Positions 1 to 8,022 of a stretch of 21,996 nt of DNA are shown piece after piece. The stretch lies in contig DATIFQ010000094.1 of NCBI GenBank assembly GCA_035455185.1, forward strand, positions 1 through 21,996, read 5' to 3'. The first letter of the stretch is position 1. The number at the start of each line of letters is the position of its first letter. Below the pieces are notes generated by a model, which saw nothing but the letters and a program-made list of their open reading frames with translations, had not been told where the DNA came from and ran no database searches. This stretch comes from JAEHDI01 sp035455185 (lineage in GTDB: Bacteria; Acidobacteriota; Terriglobia; Bryobacterales; Bryobacteraceae). The position numbers were made by a program, and so were the translations under genes.

Positions 1-517
1 TCTGGGCCCGTAGGTAGCACAAGCCCAAGGCCACACATGCCTCCGAGTGCGAGGGGCGAAGTTCGAGGGTCTTCTTCAGCTCGGCAATCGCTTCGACAAA
101 CTCCCTCCGGTCCATCAGGACGACAGCGAGGAAGTAGTGGGTGCCGGCGTTGTTCGGATCGCCGGCAAGAGCCGCGCGGAATTCACGCAGCGCGGCGGCC
201 TGGTTGTGCCGCTCATACTCGGCCGCGCCGAGGCCGAAGTGTGCGGACGGCCAGTCCGGTTTCAAGCGCAGGGCAGCCTCGAACTCTCCGACAGCCGCGC
301 CGGGGTTTCCGCTGTACTTGAGGGCAAGAGCGAGATTGTAGTGGGTATCGGGGTCCGCAGGTTCAAGCGCGAGAGCTTTCCGGTAGTTGGCAATCGCCTG
401 GCTCCAGAGCTTCTTTTTCGAGAACTCGAGAGCCTGCTTGCGGTAAGACTCCGCCGGTACGCGGGTCTGTGCATTCAGCAAACACAGACCCAGCGCGGCA
501 ACCGCAATCATTCCCAT
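1..517 (-). CDS. Secreted TPR-repeat protein, N-terminal part (runs off left edge)
   Basis: The reading frame is open from the ATG at 517 down to the window edge, giving 172 residues without a stop. It begins with a short hydrophobic segment (MGMIAVAALGLCLLNAQ) that looks like a signal peptide ending in A-Q, though without the usual basic N-region. It then shows repeated 34-residue TPR units: A-x-A-N-Y-R-K-A-L-A-L-E-P, then A-V-G-E-F-E-A-A-L-R-L-K-P-D-W, then A-L-R-E-F-R-A-A-L-A-G-D-P-N, then A-I-A-E-L-K-K-T-L-E-L-R-P. TPRs are protein-protein interaction scaffolds, so no catalytic role is implied. It starts 33 bp after the stop of the TonB-dependent receptor gene on the same strand and is probably cotranscribed; receptor-TPR pairs are common in Acidobacteriota. 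A second ATG lies two codons downstream (511). An in-frame TGA about 35 bp upstream limits any longer start. The C-terminus is not visible, so the full domain content is unknown. Confidence 0.85.
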   Translation of the reverse strand, partial: MGMIAVAALGLCLLNAQTRVPAESYRKQALEFSKKKLWSQAIANYRKALALEPADPDTHYNLALALKYSGNPGAAVGEFEAALRLKPDWPSAHFGLGAAEYERHNQAAALREFRAALAGDPNNAGTHYFLAVVLMDRREFVEAIAELKKTLELRPSHSEACVALGLCYLRAQ

Positions 518-550
518 CCTGGCTTGCAGTGTAGCGAATTCCGAAACCGC

Positions 551-3500
551 TCACCAAAGGAACTTCAAGCTCATCTGTCCGATTCGAGGATCACGCGCGC
601 CGGACACCTGTCCAAACTGGGCGCTTCGGATGTTCCCCGCCGGATTGTAAAACTGCGCATGGTTGAAGAGGTTGAAGAACTCCAGCCGAAATTGAATTGC
701 CATGCTCTCGGCAATCCTGGTGTCTTTGTGAACCCCAAAGTCCCAATTGTTGAAGCCCGGTCCGTGGAAGAACCGCCGGTTGGAGTTTCCGAAACGGCCC
801 AGCGGCGCAAGGCTGAAGGCGTCGGTGAAGAAGTACAGATTGGCCTCTCCATTGGGGCCGGAGTTCCGGGGATCCTGGGTCCTGACAGAGCCGACGAGAT
901 CCGGGACGTCGGTGCTTCCGCTTCCCACGAGCGAATAGTCGCCGCTTTGCCGGATGTTCACCGGGAATCCGGTTGCAAAACGGGTAATCCCGTTCAAGGA
1001 CCAACCGGAGGTAAACCTGTTTTGCCCAAGCCAGCGGTCGAAGGGCACCGCGTAGTTGTAACTGACGACGAAATTGTGGGTGATATCGTACTGCGAGAGC
1101 GAGCGGCTCAGGCCGAAGTTGGTGAAGTTGATCCATTCGTTGAACCCGGACGAATTGTCCATCGCCTTGCCGAAGGTGTAGGCGGTGAGGAAGGTGAGGT
1201 CGGCGGCCTTACGTTCCAGGGTGACCTGGAGGGAGTTGTAACTGGAATTCGCCGCGGTCGCGGTGTAGCCGTTGCTGCCGAAATTCGGCCCGAGGGGCCC
1301 CCTTGTGCCATTGACGATCGTGCCGTCCGGTCTCGTGTAGACGCCCAGTTCCCCGTTGCGGCCGCACTCGGGGGTCCCTTCCATTACTCCGCTTCCGCGA
1401 AGGCTCAGGCACAGGGCCGGATCGCCGGGATTGGATTCGTACTGCGCGATCAGCTTGCGGCCCTGAGTACCTACGTAGCCAAGGCGGAGAATCATGGAGG
1501 GACTCAACGTTCGCTCAATCGTGAAGTTGAAATGCATGGCGTACGGCTGGACGTTGTCGGTCTTATATCCAGGTGAACTTTGGATGGGGAGGTAGATCGA
1601 GTAGTCCAGAGTTTTCAGGGCGGGGTCGCCCGGTATCGGGAACTTGAAGGGGAAGCGTTGGGTCTGGGAACTTCCGTCGGAACGCGTGCGGAAGGGCTCT
1701 TCGAACAACGGGGGGACGATGCTCGGCCAATAGAGGCCGTAGGGGGCATCGCCTACCTCATAGAACAACGTCAGATCTTCGACGGCCGTGTAGTAGATAC
1801 CATAGGCAAGGCGAATGCTTGTCTTTCCAGGGCCGCCGAAGACCTTTCCCAGAACGCCGTCGGAGAATCCCGGCGAGTACGCGAGGCCGAAACGCGGACC
1901 GAGGTTGTTGTAGTCCGTGGGCGAAAGCGTGCTCGGGATACCAGGGTCACCCGGTACCACCCACCCCTTGGGGGCGGTCGGGAACACAACCGATTGCAGG
2001 CCCGGAACGATGGTCTCGATCTTGTCCTGCGTGTCATACCAGGGCATGCTGAATTCCCAGCGTAGGCCAAGGTTCAGCGTGAGGTTCGGTTTGACGCGCC
2101 AGGAGTCCTGGGCAAAGGCGCCGCCGTACTTGGTGCGCGAGTCCAGGAACTGCATGCTGCATTGAATGTATTCGCTGGGCGCGCCCAGGAGGTAGTCCGC
2201 CCAGTCGCTGCCGGTTTCAGAGCCGTCAAAGCTGAAGCTCCCATTCGGTGCGCACACGTTCCGCTCGTTGATCTGGAGATACCGGAATTCGCCACCGAGC
2301 TTCAAGGTGTGTTTACTCCAGACTTTCGAGAAAATGTCCGAGGCATGCCAGGTGTTATTCGGCTGCTTCGTTGTAAGGGTGGGGCTACCGATGGAGAAGT
2401 CGTTGAAGGAAATCGGGGGAACTGCCTCGAAACCCGGCGGTCCGGAGGGAATGATTCCAAGCGTCCCAATCCCGGTGATGAAGCCGAGATCTCCGACCTT
2501 AGCAAAGCCCGCCTGCGGTTTGTCCGTAATCGTCGCCGTTCGCATGAAGCTGAGACGGGCTTCGTTGACAGCCGTCGGACCGAAAACGCGCGTGTTACTC
2601 AGGACGCCCTGCTGGGCGCGGGTCGGCGTCACGCTCGGGAAACCGGGCACGCTGGAGGCCGGCAGGGGACTGGTAAGCGTGGCGTCATCGAAGAAGTAGA
2701 AGAAGGACCAGTTCCCGGTGAGCTTGTTCAGAAAATCGACGCGCTGCCCTGCCTTGTCGTCCACAAGCTTCTGGTTCTGGCCGGCACTGGCGAAGGTGTC
2801 CTCGCCGGCGTTCGGGAGTGGGATGTACTTCATGGTCGCGGGCACGGGAGCGGAGAACGCCCGCGACGGAATGACCCCTCCAGGAAAGACGCAATCCGCG
2901 GGGCTCGTGCAACCGGCGAAGCTGTACGGCATTCCCGCAGTCACCTGGTACCCCAAGCGCTGGGAAAGCACGCCGGCCCAATAGGAGCCGTTCACCGTGG
3001 GGGCCTCGTCCGGGGATGAGGCCACAAATCCCGGCGCGGCGGCCAAGTCTCCGCCCCGCATAGCAGCCGTCGGGAGCACGACCAAACCGGTCCCGATGCC
3101 ACGGACCTCGCGTGTGCCCTGGTAGTCGGTAAACCAGAACAGCTTGTTCTTGAGAATCGGTCCGCCCATCGAGTAGCCGAACTGGTTGCGCTTCAGCGCT
3201 CCTTTCTCCGGATCGAAGAAGTTGCGGGCATCGAGTTTGTCGTTGCGAAGGAACTCAAACATGGTTCCGTGGAAACCGTTGGTCCCGGATTTCGTGACGG
3301 CGTTCATCACCGCGCCGCTGAAGCGGCCGTACTCGGCGTCAAACGAGTTCGTGATGAGCCTGAACTCCGCCACCGAGTCGAGGTTCGGAATTACCGAAGC
3401 GCCGAGATTTCGCCCTTCGCTGACGTCCCCTCCGTTCACAAGGAAGGCATTGGCGGTTTCCCGCTGGCCGTTGACCGAGACATTGCCGGCCGATAAGCCT

Positions 3501-4033
3501 CCTGAGACGGGCCGGTCCTGCTGCATGGAACCGGCGGTGGTCGGCGCCACGCCGGCCTGCAGTCCCAAGAGGTCAATGTAACTACGGCCGTTGAGAGGAA
3601 GACTCAACACTTTCTTCTCTTCGACGACTTCACCGAGTTGCGTGTTCGTGGTTTCGATCTGGAGCGCGTTAGCGCTCACTTCGATCTGCTGCTCGATGTT
3701 ACCTACCTGTAGAACCACGTCCACGCGGCGTTGTTCGTTTACGCTCAGGTCGAACGCGGTGGTCACGAACTTCTGAAACCCCTGTGCCGTGGCCTCCACG
3801 CGATACCGTCCGACCGGGAGAGCCAGAAGACGGAACTGGCCGGCTGAATCGCTTGTTGCTTCCTGCCGCTGGCTGGTCCCGAGGTTGATTGCAACGACCC
3901 GCACACCTGGAACCACCGCAGATGTGGAGTCCGTGACGAGTCCAAGAATTGTGCCGGTAACGTCAGCCCTCAAAAGAGCTGGCGCTATCACGACAGAGAG
4001 AACTGCAAGCGCAACGCCGATGCGTACACGCAT
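551..4033 (-). CDS. TonB-dependent receptor, Oar-like, with N-terminal carboxypeptidase-regulatory-like domain
   Basis: The 1160-residue product starts with a classic signal peptide (MRVRIGVALAVLSVVIAPALLRA). Residues about 25-115 form a carboxypeptidase-regulatory-like beta-sandwich (GTILGLVTDSTSAVVPGVRV, then SDSAGQFRLLALPVGRYRV). A plug-like segment follows (LPLNGRSYIDLLGLQAGVAP; SGTNGFHGTMFEFLRNDKLD), then a long aromatic-rich region typical of an outer-membrane beta-barrel. It ends in L-K-F-L-W, fitting the C-terminal aromatic signal recognised by the BAM complex. This is the layout of the Oar/SusC-like receptors expanded in Acidobacteriota, which import or bind large substrates; the ligand cannot be read from sequence. 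The ATG at 4033 has GGAGG five bases upstream. A promoter candidate lies about 50 bp upstream and a 16-bp palindrome further up. A secreted TPR protein follows 33 bp downstream. No separate susD-like lipoprotein is visible. Confidence 0.92.
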   Translation of the reverse strand: MRVRIGVALAVLSVVIAPALLRADVTGTILGLVTDSTSAVVPGVRVVAINLGTSQRQEATSDSAGQFRLLALPVGRYRVEATAQGFQKFVTTAFDLSVNEQRRVDVVLQVGNIEQQIEVSANALQIETTNTQLGEVVEEKKVLSLPLNGRSYIDLLGLQAGVAPTTAGSMQQDRPVSGGLSAGNVSVNGQRETANAFLVNGGDVSEGRNLGASVIPNLDSVAEFRLITNSFDAEYGRFSGAVMNAVTKSGTNGFHGTMFEFLRNDKLDARNFFDPEKGALKRNQFGYSMGGPILKNKLFWFTDYQGTREVRGIGTGLVVLPTAAMRGGDLAAAPGFVASSPDEAPTVNGSYWAGVLSQRLGYQVTAGMPYSFAGCTSPADCVFPGGVIPSRAFSAPVPATMKYIPLPNAGEDTFASAGQNQKLVDDKAGQRVDFLNKLTGNWSFFYFFDDATLTSPLPASSVPGFPSVTPTRAQQGVLSNTRVFGPTAVNEARLSFMRTATITDKPQAGFAKVGDLGFITGIGTLGIIPSGPPGFEAVPPISFNDFSIGSPTLTTKQPNNTWHASDIFSKVWSKHTLKLGGEFRYLQINERNVCAPNGSFSFDGSETGSDWADYLLGAPSEYIQCSMQFLDSRTKYGGAFAQDSWRVKPNLTLNLGLRWEFSMPWYDTQDKIETIVPGLQSVVFPTAPKGWVVPGDPGIPSTLSPTDYNNLGPRFGLAYSPGFSDGVLGKVFGGPGKTSIRLAYGIYYTAVEDLTLFYEVGDAPYGLYWPSIVPPLFEEPFRTRSDGSSQTQRFPFKFPIPGDPALKTLDYSIYLPIQSSPGYKTDNVQPYAMHFNFTIERTLSPSMILRLGYVGTQGRKLIAQYESNPGDPALCLSLRGSGVMEGTPECGRNGELGVYTRPDGTIVNGTRGPLGPNFGSNGYTATAANSSYNSLQVTLERKAADLTFLTAYTFGKAMDNSSGFNEWINFTNFGLSRSLSQYDITHNFVVSYNYAVPFDRWLGQNRFTSGWSLNGITRFATGFPVNIRQSGDYSLVGSGSTDVPDLVGSVRTQDPRNSGPNGEANLYFFTDAFSLAPLGRFGNSNRRFFHGPGFNNWDFGVHKDTRIAESMAIQFRLEFFNLFNHAQFYNPAGNIRSAQFGQVSGARDPRIGQMSLKFLW

Positions 4034-4082
4034 GGCACCCTCCGATTCCGATGTGTAGTGTTAGCCCACTGTAACTGGCATA

Positions 4083-4111
4083 ATTATGTATCAAAGCCGG
4101 AGTGCGATCAA
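4083..4111 (-). promoter_or_regulatory. Candidate sigma70-type promoter of the TonB-dependent receptor gene
   Basis: Read on the minus strand, TTGATC (4106-4111) is separated by exactly 17 bases from CATAAT (4083-4088). The expected transcription start is near 4076, giving a leader of about 42 nt before the ATG at 4033. The -10 lies inside the 10-bp palindrome CATAATTATG (4079-4088). The match is 4/6 and 5/6 to the E. coli consensus. No experimental support is available. Confidence 0.5.
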
Positions 4112-4143
4112 ATAGTTTTTTCTTAATCTTATGGCTAACTGGA

Positions 4144-4159
4144 GTTTGCAAGTGCAAAC
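4144..4159. promoter_or_regulatory. 16-bp palindrome upstream of the receptor promoter, operator-like
   Basis: GTTTGCAAGTGCAAAC is two perfect 7-bp arms (GTTTGCA/TGCAAAC) around two central bases. It lies about 33 bp upstream of the -35 of the receptor promoter and about 50 bp past the mmsA stop. Its size and symmetry suit a dimeric repressor or activator such as a LacI/GntR-type regulator, but no regulator gene is in the window. It is not followed by a T-run, so it is unlikely to be an mmsA terminator. Confidence 0.35.
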
Positions 4160-4208
4160 AAAGAAAGCAAAAGCGACAGATGAAGGCGGTGGAAAACAGG
4201 TCCGGTAG

Positions 4209-5690
4209 TTAGAACTTCCGGGACCACTCGCGGGGCCAGCGTTCGACGACGACTTTCTCCTGGGTGAAGAACTCGACCGCGTCGCGGCCCTGGCCGTGGA
4301 GGTCGCCGAAGAAGCTTTCGCGGGCGCCGCTGAAGGGGAACGCCGCCACGGGCGCGGCCACCCCGATGTTGATCCCGATGTTGCCGGCCTCGACCTCGTT
4401 GCGGAACTTGCGCGCGGCCGCGCCGCTCGACGTGAACAGACAGGCCATGTTGCCGTAAGTTCCACTATTGACGAGGCCGATCGCCTCATCGACGGTTTCG
4501 ACGTGCATGAGGCTCAATACGGGACCGAAGATCTCAGTGCGTGAGATTTCGGTTCCGGGCGCGATGTTGTCGAGCACAGTCGGCCGGACGAAGAAGCCGT
4601 CCTCATGACCGGAGATCTTCGGGCCGCGGCCGTCAACCACCGCTCGGGCGCCCGCGTCGAGGCCTTTCTGAACGATCGTCTCGATGCGCCGCTTGCTCTC
4701 TGAGGTGATGACGGGGCCCATCTGCACGCCCTCGTCGAGGCCATTGCCGACTTTCCGCTTCTCCGCCTGTGAGACGATCGCATCGGTGAATGGGGCGCGG
4801 GCCTCGCCCACAGTCACGGCGAACGAAGCGGCGAGGCAGCGCTGGCCGGCGCAGCCGAAGGCGCTGTCGGCAGAGATCTGGGCTGTCATCTCCATGTCGG
4901 CGTCAGGCAGAACGACGATCGGGTTCTTGGCGCCACCGTGACATTGCGCGCGCTTGCCGTTGGCGCCGGCCCGGGCGTAGACATACTTTGCCACTGGCGT
5001 GGATCCGACGAAGCTGACGGCGCGGACCGCGGGATGGTCGAGGATGGCGTCAACCGTCTCTTTCGCGCCGTTCACAAGGCTCACGACGCCTTTGGGCAGG
5101 CCGATCTGCTCAATCAGCCGGAAGACGTTGTGCATAGTGAGCGGCACCTTCTCCGACGGCTTGACCAGGAATGCGTTGCCACAGGCGATCGCGTAGGGCA
5201 GGAACCAGAACGGGATCATGCCGGGGAAGTTGAACGGCGCGATGACGGCGGCCACTCCGAGCGGCTGGCGGATCATGTACTCGTCGATGCCGCGGGCGAT
5301 GTCTTCGGAGAGGTAGCCTTGCATGAGTATCGGGATGCCGCAGGCAGTCTCGACGTTTTCGATGGCCCGTTGCATCTCTCCGCGCGATTCGGCGAGGGTT
5401 TTTCCGCACTCCAATGTGATGGTGCTAGACAGATCCTCGAAGTGCGTCTCGAGCAGCCCCTTCAGCTTGAAGAGCGGCTGGATCCGCTCCATGACAGGTA
5501 CGCGGCGCCATTCGATGGACGCGGCGGCCGCGGCACGGGCAGCTTCGTCGACTTCCGACGCCGTGGAGATCGGCACGCGGCCGAGCGTTTCCGCGGTCGC
5601 GGGGTTGAGGAAGCCGAGAGTCTCCGCAGCCGAAGAGGCGCGCCATTCGCCGCCGATGAAGTTAGGCAGGGTATGCACCGGGGTAGACAT
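4209..5690 (-). CDS. mmsA: Methylmalonate-semialdehyde dehydrogenase (CoA-acylating)
   Basis: This 493-residue aldehyde dehydrogenase has the normal length for the methylmalonate/malonate-semialdehyde dehydrogenase branch. The family oxidises (methyl)malonate semialdehyde with NAD+ and CoA to propionyl- or acetyl-CoA, in valine, myo-inositol and beta-alanine breakdown in the cytoplasm. Visible signatures are the catalytic Cys285 in GCAGQRCLA, the oxyanion Asn154 in APFNFPG, the NAD-site segment VSFVGSTPVAKYVY, and GGAKNPIVVLPDAD at about 252-265. In that last motif the ELGGK glutamate general base of ordinary aldehyde dehydrogenases is absent, as is typical for the CoA-dependent members. EIFGPVLS lies near the C-terminus. 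The gene is single and diverges from the lyase-like gene with only 39 bp between start codons. No good Shine-Dalgarno is seen before its ATG. No other valine or inositol genes are nearby, so the exact substrate is open. Confidence 0.93.
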   Translation of the reverse strand: MSTPVHTLPNFIGGEWRASSAAETLGFLNPATAETLGRVPISTASEVDEAARAAAAASIEWRRVPVMERIQPLFKLKGLLETHFEDLSSTITLECGKTLAESRGEMQRAIENVETACGIPILMQGYLSEDIARGIDEYMIRQPLGVAAVIAPFNFPGMIPFWFLPYAIACGNAFLVKPSEKVPLTMHNVFRLIEQIGLPKGVVSLVNGAKETVDAILDHPAVRAVSFVGSTPVAKYVYARAGANGKRAQCHGGAKNPIVVLPDADMEMTAQISADSAFGCAGQRCLAASFAVTVGEARAPFTDAIVSQAEKRKVGNGLDEGVQMGPVITSESKRRIETIVQKGLDAGARAVVDGRGPKISGHEDGFFVRPTVLDNIAPGTEISRTEIFGPVLSLMHVETVDEAIGLVNSGTYGNMACLFTSSGAAARKFRNEVEAGNIGINIGVAAPVAAFPFSGARESFFGDLHGQGRDAVEFFTQEKVVVERWPREWSRKF

Positions 5691-5710
5691 GATAATTTCG
5701 TTCGTATACT
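5684..5710 (+). promoter_or_regulatory. Candidate promoter in the 39-bp divergent spacer
   Basis: TATACT (5705-5710) is a 5/6 match to the -10 box, and TAGACA (5684-5689) is a 5/6 match to the -35, with a short 15-bp spacer. Transcription would start near 5717, only about 13 nt before the ATG at 5730. The -35 lies over the mmsA start codon. On the other strand the same bases read as a weaker TATACG for mmsA. The two divergent promoters would therefore have to overlap. Confidence 0.3.
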
Positions 5711-5729
5711 GATTGAACCACAGATCGCT

Positions 5730-7955
5730 ATGACACGCGCCTTTGTTGTCTGCTTTGCATGTTTGTCGGCGGCGGCCCAGACGCTGGATCTACCCCTGAC
5801 TCTCGAAGAAACTGCAGGCGTGGCCCGAGCGGCGGAGCCCGTAACAGCAGGTGTGCCGTTTCCCAAGGGTTTTCTCAAAGACGTGGGCCGCCTGCGGCTC
5901 TACGATGCGGGCGGCAAGCCCGTGGCGGCGTCGTTCCGCGTGGTGAACCGCTGGTGGGACGATGCGTCCACACAGGTGGCATCTATCCAATGGGCGCACT
6001 TCGATTTCCTGGCGGACGCGCCGGCGAACGGCAAGGCCGTCTACCGGCTTAGGCTGTCGGATGAAGAAGCGCCTGCGCCATCGGCGCCGCTGCGGGTGGA
6101 GACGGACGGCGACCGAATCCGGGTGAATACCGGCGCGATCGCGTTCTCGGTTAGCCGGAGCGGTCCGTTCCTGGAGGCTCCGGGGCTGAAGGACGCCGAT
6201 ATCCTGCTGCGGTCCGACGAGCGGATCTACAAAGCGAGCAACGGGCCGGCGACGGAACTCGTGGTCGAAGAGCAAAACCCGCTGCGTGTGGTGCTGAAGC
6301 GCACAGGATCACACGGCTGGGTGGACGGGGAGGACCGGGCGCTCGACTACGTGATGCGAATCGTCGCGTGGGCGGGGCGGCCGCAGATTCGCATCGTTTA
6401 CAGCTTCGTGAACCGGCAAGGCCAGCAGATGAGCGATTTCGTGCGGCTGGACGGGCTGTGGCTGCAATACCGGCTGGAGCGTGCGGCTGAACCGCAGGGA
6501 ATCGAACAGCTTTCGGCGGAACCACGGCGGCAGGGCTGGTTCGAGGCCGGCGGCATCGGCGTAGGGCTACGCTGGTTCTGGCAGCTTTACCCGAAGGGGT
6601 TCGAGGTCCGGCAGGACGGGACCGTCCGGCTCGCGCTGTTCCCCGAGACGGCGCGGCCGCAGAACATCTACAAGGGCGTCGCGAAGACGCACGAGATGAT
6701 TCTGTCGTTTGGTGGGGAGAACCTCTCGGCACACCTGGATCACCCGCTGTATGCGGTGGCTCCGCCGAAATGGTACACGCGGGAAACGAAGGCGCTGGGA
6801 CGTTTGGTCGAGTCGTCACCGGAGGCGTATCGGCCGGAACACTGGCCGCTGGTCGAACGGTATGACCGGTGGCTGACGGCGTGTCGCGACGCGGTGCTCC
6901 AGAAGCGCGACCGCGGTTTTCAGTTTCAGGACCGGCGGTACGACGAGTACGGGATGCTCAACTTCGGCGACGCGATGCACAAGCTGGTTACGAACGACCG
7001 GCGGCCCGACTTCGGGATCCACTGGGAGACGGAGTACTACGATTTCCCGCACGCGCTATTCCTGCATTTCTTTCGAACCGGAGACATGAAGTCGTTCCAG
7101 ACGGCGGTGGAAGCGGCGGCGCACCTGGCGGACGTGGACATCTCGCATGACGAGACGGTTCCCAAACGGAACGGAGCGGCCCGAACGGGGCCGGGACTCA
7201 ACCACTGGACGCGGTACTCGAACGGCGTATTCATCTCGTCGTCGAGCTGGGCGTTCTACAAAAACGAGAGCCTGTTCGACCGGTACCTGCTGACGGGGGA
7301 CCTATGGTCGCGGGACGTGGCGCGGCTGTCGTCCAGCTTCGGCACCGAGTACAACGGTCTGGACCTGCAAAGCAACACACGGTCGATCGGGCATGGCTTG
7401 TTCGCGATGCTGAAGGCGTACGAGGTGTTCGGCGACAAAAAGTACCTGGACCGGGCGCACTGGATTGTGGATTGCGTGCAGGCGTGGCAGGACGGCGACG
7501 TGGCGAAACTGAAAGTGTTGAACCAGCGGGCGGTGTGGGATCCGCAGTTCAAAGGTGGATACAGCCACCAGTCCTGGATGTACGGGATCGCGCTGGAAGG
7601 AATGGCGCAGGCGTCGATGACGCTCGGGCGTCCGGAGATGCCGGGCTACCTGCGGCGCGCCGCGGACTGGATTTTCGCCAACCCGAAGGAGTGGGACCCA
7701 AACCGCCGCCGGTTCTTGAACTCGGACACGCTGGCACCGATGCTGACACCGGGGCTCGCGTACATCGCCGAGACGAGCGGAGACCGCAAGTATTGGGACA
7801 TCGCGTTGGAGAACTTCACCCGGCACGTGGAGGAAGGACGGACCACGGACCGGCTCAAGCTGTTCGCGCAGTTGTTCCGGAACTCGCAACGGTTTCTGTG
7901 GTACTTGTCAGCGGAGGCGGGGAAGGAAGCGGCTGGGGCGTCTGGCAGCGAGTGA
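5730..7955 (+). CDS. Secreted exo-rhamnogalacturonan-lyase-like (PcRGLX/YetA-type) protein
   Basis: The product is 741 residues and starts with a signal peptide (MTRAFVVCFACLSAAAQ), so it is exported. The start was set at the ATG at 5730 because the frame upstream of it only runs antisense to mmsA and a signal peptide begins exactly here. The N-terminal part (about 20-130: LPLTLEETAGVARAAEPVTA, then GVPFPKGFLKDVGRLRLYD) reads like a RIFT-barrel domain. The middle (about 130-340) is beta-rich. The C-terminal 400 residues are helical with toroid-like repeats (LFLHFFRTGDMKSFQTAVEA; SIGHGLFAMLKAYEVFGDKK). This three-part plan is that of the exo-rhamnogalacturonan lyase family (fungal PcRGLX, Bacillus YetA), which would act on pectin side structures. 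Assignment is by remembered family pattern; the catalytic residues were not confirmed. Another alpha/alpha-toroid glycan enzyme is the main alternative. It is transcribed divergently from mmsA and lies 67 bp before glcE. Confidence 0.62.
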   Translation: MTRAFVVCFACLSAAAQTLDLPLTLEETAGVARAAEPVTAGVPFPKGFLKDVGRLRLYDAGGKPVAASFRVVNRWWDDASTQVASIQWAHFDFLADAPANGKAVYRLRLSDEEAPAPSAPLRVETDGDRIRVNTGAIAFSVSRSGPFLEAPGLKDADILLRSDERIYKASNGPATELVVEEQNPLRVVLKRTGSHGWVDGEDRALDYVMRIVAWAGRPQIRIVYSFVNRQGQQMSDFVRLDGLWLQYRLERAAEPQGIEQLSAEPRRQGWFEAGGIGVGLRWFWQLYPKGFEVRQDGTVRLALFPETARPQNIYKGVAKTHEMILSFGGENLSAHLDHPLYAVAPPKWYTRETKALGRLVESSPEAYRPEHWPLVERYDRWLTACRDAVLQKRDRGFQFQDRRYDEYGMLNFGDAMHKLVTNDRRPDFGIHWETEYYDFPHALFLHFFRTGDMKSFQTAVEAAAHLADVDISHDETVPKRNGAARTGPGLNHWTRYSNGVFISSSSWAFYKNESLFDRYLLTGDLWSRDVARLSSSFGTEYNGLDLQSNTRSIGHGLFAMLKAYEVFGDKKYLDRAHWIVDCVQAWQDGDVAKLKVLNQRAVWDPQFKGGYSHQSWMYGIALEGMAQASMTLGRPEMPGYLRRAADWIFANPKEWDPNRRRFLNSDTLAPMLTPGLAYIAETSGDRKYWDIALENFTRHVEEGRTTDRLKLFAQLFRNSQRFLWYLSAEAGKEAAGASGSE

Positions 7956-8022
7956 ACGCGGGTACACGCGAATCTGGCGGCCCACTCCACAGCGCGATCG
8001 AGTGATACAGTATTGTCTGCGC

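Noticed and set aside
47..1576. A plus-strand open frame of 509 codons opposite the receptor and TPR genes
   Set aside because: It is an antisense shadow in GC-rich DNA, with no recognisable domain and no ribosome-binding site. The opposite strand has clear TPR and TonB-receptor features.
4938..5729. N-terminal extension of the lyase-like gene to give a 1005-residue protein
   Set aside because: The extra 264 codons lie antisense to mmsA and have no domain similarity, while a signal peptide begins exactly at the ATG at 5730.
8002..8022. GTG start adding seven residues to GlcE
   Set aside because: It has no Shine-Dalgarno and family members begin near the later ATG. It remains possible but is the weaker choice.
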